A stretch of DNA of 64,000 bases from Datisca glomerata (Eukaryota; Streptophyta; Magnoliopsida; Cucurbitales; Datiscaceae). The notes under the pieces are model-generated. The model saw only the letters and a list, made by a program, of their open reading frames with translations, did not search any database and was not told where the DNA came from. Each line of letters starts with the position of its first letter. Position 1 is the first letter of the stretch. Where the stretch lies: NCBI GenBank assembly GCA_003255025.1, contig QANY01002375.1, positions 2,486,647-2,550,646 of the forward strand, written 5' to 3'. Positions 58,004-64,000 of the stretch are shown here, piece by piece. The position numbers were made by a program, and so were the translations under genes.

Positions 58004-59745
58004 TTATTGATAACTCTCGTACAACCCCTTCAACATGTCCCTCTCTCTTTTCAGCTCCTCGTACTGAGCTGCAAAATATCTATTTTAATTATATTTTACA
58101 TAACAATACTTTGGTTACTAATCAGGTGAGAAGAAATTTCTCGTATAACTTTTTATTACAGATATTATGTCACAAATATTCTAATTTAACAAAACATATA
58201 GTCTTAATTATGTTTTAAACAAGAAAAAATTATTGAAACCATTTATAGATATTATAGGTTCAATCATTGGTCATTTAAAACTCCTTAAACTTATTAAGAA
58301 TCGAATATAACTTTTTTGCTCGGCTATATATGTGTTAATAAAGAGAAAAAATAAGCATGTCCAGTCACAAGAGAAAAATAAACCTTCTTTGAACATAAGT
58401 TCTTCAGAACAGACATAGATTTTTTCCATGATTGAATTATTCTCAGCTCTCAGCAACGAATTTTGACTGTCAGTAAATTTGATCCTAGGAGAAGCGATTG
58501 CCACTTCGACCTGCACATTTCGATAATAAAAAAAGCAATTGTTAATTACAATGAAAAATATCTAAGTATGGACAATTGATCCCTTAAATGGTATGCCTAT
58601 ATAAAGAGCATGTACATCATTAGCACATTATCTTTTACAATATAACTATATAAATCGAGGGTGCTGTAAGAAAACACTGTCGCAAAACACAGGGAAGATG
58701 TTAGGTATATTGGTCATGAAATAATAAGAATGAGTGATTTATTCTTTTTATTACATAAAAATGAGAAAAAATGAGTTTGAATTACTTGCAGAGCCTTCAC
58801 TTCTGATTCGAGACGTGCAATGTATTCGAGCTGTCTGATTCGGTACTTTTGTGAATACATTCTACTCTGTATAACTCTAGAAAGAACAAGAAATAATAAT
58901 AAATTTGTTTAAATTATAAATTATATCTCTTTCTCTAAATAAAAAGGTAACAAGAAAGAATATAAATAGTTAGATAATAATAACATCTATGTTTTCTAAT
59001 ATCCGGCTATGATTTCTAAATTCATTTTCAACTCATATCCGTGAAAAAATTAGCAGGTAGGGTACGGATAATATCTATTAGGATATGGATAAATCCGCAA
59101 TCTTAAAATACCTTATGTTATTAGACAAAAAATATTGAAAAATCATACAAAATATTATGTAATAAATTTAAAACGCTAAATAAAACAAACACAAAAAGTC
59201 ATCTACAATACACACTTACAAATTTTCATTTAGAATCATAATATTTCAAACTTCAAAATTATATATATATATATAAATCCCATCCTAATCGAATCTGTGT
59301 CAATAAGTGATATTTACATCTATGTACTTCTCAAAACTATTTAACAATATCCATACCCCTACTATTAGGGTTGGATATCAGCAGATACCCGAATCTAGGT
59401 GTAGAATTGACAAATTTTAAGATTTATTAATAACTTTTTTGCAAATATGATTAGTTTATCTATAATTTATGTGAAGCTAATTAAATAATTTGATTTTAAC
59501 CTTTTGAGCCTCTTTTGCTCATTCTTAGGGTCTTGATCCAAACCAACTTTAGGAATCTGATTCGTAGAGTTAATCACGACGTTCGGGTCTGCTTCAGCCA
59601 CCAAAACATCACTGTCGAAATCGTTACCACAGCCACGAGACGGTGATAAAGAAATGGAATGGTTAGAGCTCTGATCCCAATTATGAAATGGTGGCAATGG
59701 AATCTTGGGTAGTCCTGAACCAACCCTCTTATTGGATCCCTCCAT
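58004..59745 (-). CDS. bZIP transcription factor, four exons, 175 residues
   Basis: Predicted nuclear DNA-binding protein. Exons in translation order are 59501-59745, 58786-58876, 58384-58510 and 58004-58068; all junctions are GT-AG and keep frame. Residues 1-75 are Pro/Ser/Asp-rich. The basic region is at 80-97 (KRVIQSRMYSQKYRIRQ); the zipper follows (LEYIARLESEVKALQ, then SPRIKF, LLRAENNSI, FKEAQYEELKRERDMLK). It resembles the AtbZIP34/61 group, which also has Pro in the third heptad; in that group this is reported to prevent homodimers. The invariant Asn of the N-x7-R motif is Ser86 here, while Arg94 is kept. A TATA-like stretch lies about 40-70 bases upstream (59782-59812). The start is the only ATG in frame before the domain. 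Copy B at 44751-45953 is its decayed relative. Confidence 0.85.
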
Positions 59746-60135
59746 TTTTCACCAACCTACAACAATAAAAGAAGCACTAAGGGCTATATATATACATATA
59801 TAAATATAAAATCTCTAGACAGAAATTTAAAAATAAAGAAAATAAATATAAGTTTTGATATCCTCTTTAGTTTTTATCGCATACAAAAAAAATTAAAATA
59901 AAGGAAGATATATGAATAAGGCTAATTGTATTGGACATTTGCAGCCCTTTTATATGAATAGTTTTGGATAAGAAAAAATAACGACTTTTTTAATTTTATT
60001 ACACCTTATTACACCTTTGAATTTCAATGATATGAAACTTTAATGTTGATACCATTTATGGCATTCCCTGTCTCACATGAAAAATACTCACGTTTTCTCA
60101 CTCACATTTTTGGTCAAATGTATTTTCTCACTCAT
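59746..60135. promoter_or_regulatory. 5' flank of the bZIP gene
   Basis: Contains an AT-rich TATA-like region (atatatatacatatataaat at about 59787) upstream of the bZIP start. Near 60075-60130 the phrase ttttctcactca is repeated. It is not like the flank shared by copies A, B and C. Confidence 0.4.
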
Positions 60136-62478
60136 TTTTTTTTGTCACGAAACAATTAGAAAAAACAATAGATAGCAACACACGATCGAAACTAAAGAAA
60201 AAAATGAGAAGAAATAAAAGAAGGAAAAGACCCAATGAAGATTGACTTGTCCTTTGAGTGTAATCCCTGTTTAGCACAAAAGTCAGCAAGGTCATTATCT
60301 TCCCTACGAATGTGTCTGAAACCGATCGACTCCCAATGATTCGCCGAGGAAAGAATATCATACACAATAGCCGCTATTCCACTACCATGAGGATTGGATT
60401 GCCGGATCTCATCAACCAGCATAGACGAATCAGAGCAGACTTGCAGCTTACCCGAGCATAAATGGCGAGCTTCTTCTAGACCCCATCTAAGAGCAAGAGC
60501 CTCTCCTAAAATAACATCCTCGACATTGCTATATGCAATAAAACCCACTCCAAATACATTTCCTCTTAGATCCCAAAGAGCCCACCCTAGTCCAGCCAAT
60601 GCTCCATTTCCACCCAAGCCACATTCGAATGAAGAACCCAACATCCCACATTGTCTTCTGGACTATAAGGAACAACATTGGCATACACAATGGGATTACA
60701 CTCATTGGGATCAGAAGCTAACAAGTAATACTCAGTCTGCCGTAAAGCATTAATAGGATTGGGATCAGACCCCTTGAAGCACTTCTGATTCCTACACTTC
60801 CATAACTTCCAAAGCCCAAAGATGACCCAGATTAGAAGTTTCCGTTCCTGTTCAGCCGAAACACAAGAGAAATGGAGTTCGTTTCTAATGCCCTTCCATA
60901 GCTCCATAAAGGAATTCCCCACATCCATTACTACCTTCACCAGCATTACACTTTCCAAGCAGCCCATTTCTCAACAAATTTATAGCAAGTTCATAGCCTG
61001 ACTTAACAGAGTATAGGCCATTTTTGCTATAGTGCCACCCCACACGGTCTTCACCCCCATGTCTACTAAAATGAATGCATTTGATAGCCTCAATGTCCAT
61101 TTGGAAGAAAAAATCTATGTAATTTGAACATATCCCAGTCTGTTCCAACTTCTGTAAAAAGCTCCCTAACATAGGATACTTCATCCGCTTTGGACGAAAT
61201 AATTTTGAATTTCCACGAACGGGGAATCCAAGCATTCTGCAGTTTTTATCGAACTACCACTACTAACAAACCATCTCAACTCATAATATAGGAGTTTTCT
61301 ACCCTCTAAAAGACTGCCCCATAACGGTCGAGCTCCGAAGGAAGCTTCCATAAAGTCACAATTCCTAAAGTACTTACTCTTTAGAAATTTAAAGAGTTAA
61401 GTATTAGGATTTGAGAATAGATTCCAGCTCTCTTTTGCGAGGAGAGCTAGATTAAATGTGGATAAGCCTTAAATCCTAGCCCTCCTTCCATTTTAATTCT
61501 CATTAACTTATCCCACAAAGCTCAATGGTTACCCAACTTGAACGACGTAGAGTTCAACCAATAGGTGCATATCTTCTTGCAAGTAGAAATCAGCATCTTA
61601 GAACATGACATAACATAATTTGGAACCAAAAAGGCTACTGCTTTTATAAGAATCTCCTGTCCCGTAGGCGAAAGAAAATTTTCAGCCCAACCCGTGACTT
61701 TACAAAAAAAATTCTCCATAATCTGATTGAAGATTGCCTTCTTGGACACCCAAAATCTAATTCAATGCCAAAATATTTCTATAGGGATGTGGACATGTTC
61801 AGCCTGAATCTGGAAGCCAGAGATTGTTGTGTGACCTTAGCAACATTAGAGCTGAAAACAATCAGGCTTTTTTGATTATTGAATGCCAGCCAAGAAGCTT
61901 TCCCATAGACCTTCAAAATATCAAAAATAGTATTAAGTTTCGATTCCTTCGCTTTACAGAAAAATAGGGAGTCGTCAGCAAAAAGCATATGTGAAATAGA
62001 CACCCCATCTTTAGAGAATTTGAAACCTGAGATAAGCTTGTCCTCACTAGCCTTAGAGAGTAATCTGGAAAGCACTTAATCACATAACAAAAATAAAAAA
62101 GGTGATAAGGGATCACCTTGTCTGAGGCTCTTACTGAGTTCAAATACCTTTCTACACACTCCGTTCACAAAGAAACTGAAGAGATGCAATTAAAAATCCA
62201 ATTACACCATTTGGAAGAAAATTCCAATCTTTTCATAGCCTCAGAAGATTCCATTCAATCCTGTCATAAACTTTCACCATATCTATTTTAAATGCAGCCT
62301 CCACTACTTTCCCTTTCTTTTTAATACGAAAGGCATGCATGATCTCATGAGCTATTAGAATATTATTTGTGATAATACGCCCTGGGATTAAAGCACTTAG
62401 AGTGTCATTGATATTTTTCCAATAACTCCCTTCAATCGATTGGTGAGGATCTTGGAAATTATCTTATAAATAACATTG
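60136..62478 (-). mobile_element. LINE (L1-type) 3' part: reverse transcriptase, zinc-knuckle and RNase H
   Basis: On the minus strand from 62478: reverse transcriptase pieces (VIYKIISKILTNRLK, then PGRIITNNILIAHEI at about 62330-62390, and SHMLFADDSLFFCKA around 61970, the FADD palm), a reverse-transcriptase zinc-finger region (60885-61240), and a C-terminal RNase H (60192-60644: ALRWGLEEA, VCSDSSMLVDEI, HIRREDNDLADFCAKQG). A short A tail (about nine A) is at 60136-60144. Stops and frameshifts make it inactive. The 5' part is cut by the LTR at 62479 and probably continues beyond the window. Confidence 0.85.
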
Positions 62479-64000
62479 TGTAGATATCGTATTTTGTCTG
62501 GTCAAATACTTTAAAAATATAATTTTTTTACTCATATACTAATCTAAGACTATATGTGTGGTTTAAAAAATAACACAAGGCCTAAAAACAAGAAGAATTG
62601 TCTAAAGACTAAAAAAAAAAGAGCAAAAACGATTAAAAATAAAATGTGAAGCCCTAAGTTTGCTTATAAATAGAGGGGAGATCTTCACTTGAAAAAGAGG
62701 ATGAGAGAGAGAGAAAGAGAAGGGATTTAGAGAGAGAAAGAGACGCCTGGAGAAAATAGGAGAGACTTTTTAAAAAAAGAGAGAAATATAATTTTCATTT
62801 CTATTAATCTTTCATCTTCTGCTATTCTTTTTATTAAGGTAGTTTAAATTTCTTACACTTTAGCTTACAATATATCTTGTTCATTATTATCCATCATCTA
62901 TCTTCTTCATACTCATTTAGTCGATATTTTTTTTGTTTCCTTTTTCATACATAAGTGGTTTGTTCATTCTTTATCATTTCTCATACTCATAATCTTAAGC
63001 TTTATTTTCATGTATTATTGATTTCTCTACAAGTTTGATAATAAGATGTTTTTGTCATCAACTCAATCAATCAGGATGAAGATAAAGCTTTTGATGGATG
63101 TAAAATTAACTCAATGTGAATCAATCTATTTAATGTGTTGAAAGTGTATATTTGATGAAAAGAGCCTCTATGATAGTTTCTCACACATAAAAATGCATAA
63201 AATAGAGAGTAAAACCTCTATACAAGATTATGCAAATAATTAAATTTGAATTTTTTTATGTTCTTACAAGTCTTTTTTTTTGTTATCATTTTTGTGACTC
63301 TTGTTTGAACTAGTTACCATTCATGATCATTCCTATCAATGAAGGAAGAAAGGAAATATGATAATTAGTAAACTAAGTAGTCTAAAATAAAAATAATATA
63401 TCCCAAACAAAAATATTCTCTCTTTGAAAGTTTTATTGATTTTTCTTTAGTGACACTTGTTTAAATTAGTTGCCATCAATGATCAATCCTTTGCTATTTG
63501 ATTAGCAATGAGGGAAGAAAAGAAAAATGGTATAATAGACTATGTAGTAAAAAATAGTATGTTCATGCCAATTATGCGTATCATTAAGTATTATTCATAG
63601 ATTAATTTATTTACACATACAAAATTTTTTATTATTAATTAATTTATGAAATAATTATATATATATTTTAAAAAATAAATTACAAAAAAAAAAGCAGAGT
63701 GTGACATCTCCAATTTTTTTTATTTTGTGTATTTTTTCATTTTTTTGTATTTTTTGTATTATTTTTTTGTATTTTTATTTGTAGATATTATGGTTTGTTT
63801 TAATTTATTTTGTTTATACATATCTTTTTACTTGTTTGAAATATTATTTTCTTATTGTCACTCTAATTTTTTTAATTTATTATACATTTTATCTTCTCTA
63901 ACATTTCTTTTCATTATTCTTTCTTTTTCTTTATAGTTGTTGTCTCTTCTTAGTTATCTATATATCATTGTCATAGCATCATGATTGTATATGATTATTG
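62479..64000 (+). repeat. LTR of a second Ogre-like element, cut by the window end
   Basis: Starts tgtagatatcgtattttgtc, has a TATA box (gcttataaatagagg at about 62660), then the same GA-rich leader and AT-rich remainder as the LTR at 25623-27252. Lined up with that one it would end about 110 bases past the window. It is inserted in the LINE reverse transcriptase just after aacattg. Hydrophobic ORFs near 63727-63936 come from T-rich sequence and are not genes. Confidence 0.85.

Noticed and set aside
63727..63936. Very hydrophobic ORF that looks like a membrane protein
   Set aside because: It comes from T-rich LTR sequence; Phe/Leu/Tyr runs reflect base composition.

Overview
This is nuclear DNA from a flowering plant, most likely a eudicot; I do not name a species. 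It is strongly AT-rich, its genes have GT-AG introns, and most of the window is layered, decayed transposable elements. Two genes look intact, both on the minus strand: an eight-exon F-box/leucine-rich-repeat gene of the FBL3 type (3385-7882, 674 residues) and a four-exon bZIP transcription factor gene (58004-59745, 175 residues).

Layout. 1-1620: the broken N-terminal part of a Mutator-like transposase (minus), with short tandem repeats upstream of it. 1621-3384: intergenic, with a Helitron-like end. 3385-7882: the FBL3 gene; its last intron holds a TRIM element and a tRNA-derived SINE. 7883-11830: intergenic, with a duplicated 400 bp block. 11833-18274: a Retand-like Ty3/gypsy remnant (plus-strand extra ORF opposite a minus-strand integrase piece) joined to a 3'-truncated Ty1/copia element. 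18639-18734: an orphan Yippee exon. 18735-23984: intergenic, with a copia LTR and a gypsy 5' end. 23985-25622: the 5' flank and start codon of a bZIP paralogue. 25623-39047: a 13.4 kb Ogre/Tat-type Ty3/gypsy element inserted just after that start codon. 39048-40912: a copia 5' fragment. 41290-41775: a CACTA end. 44751-46619: a second bZIP paralogue (pseudogene plus 5' flank). 46620-51591: a CACTA-like element carrying fragments of host genes (amidase, and probably SKI3). 51592-52141: a gag/capsid-like fragment. 52142-52915: microsatellites. 54117-57510: a third copy of the bZIP flank, with a hAT MITE in it. 58004-59745: the intact bZIP gene. 60136-62478: a LINE. 62479-64000: another LTR of the Ogre-like family, inserted in the LINE.

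How it fits together. The bZIP part is one duplicated locus: blocks at 23985-25622 (+), 44751-46619 (-) and 54117-59745 (-) are recognisable copies. One was split at its start codon by the Ogre-like element, one decayed after its flank was interrupted by the CACTA-like element, one flank took a hAT MITE, and one gene survives. The F-box protein would act as the substrate receptor of an SCF ubiquitin ligase; the bZIP would act in the nucleus. There is no sign that the two work together.

Most ORFs inside the elements carry in-frame stops, many readable as C-to-T or G-to-A changes (CGA to TGA, CAA to TAA, TGG to TAG), as expected of methylated, silenced elements. All exon limits come from reading splice signals and from family resemblance; no alignment program was run.
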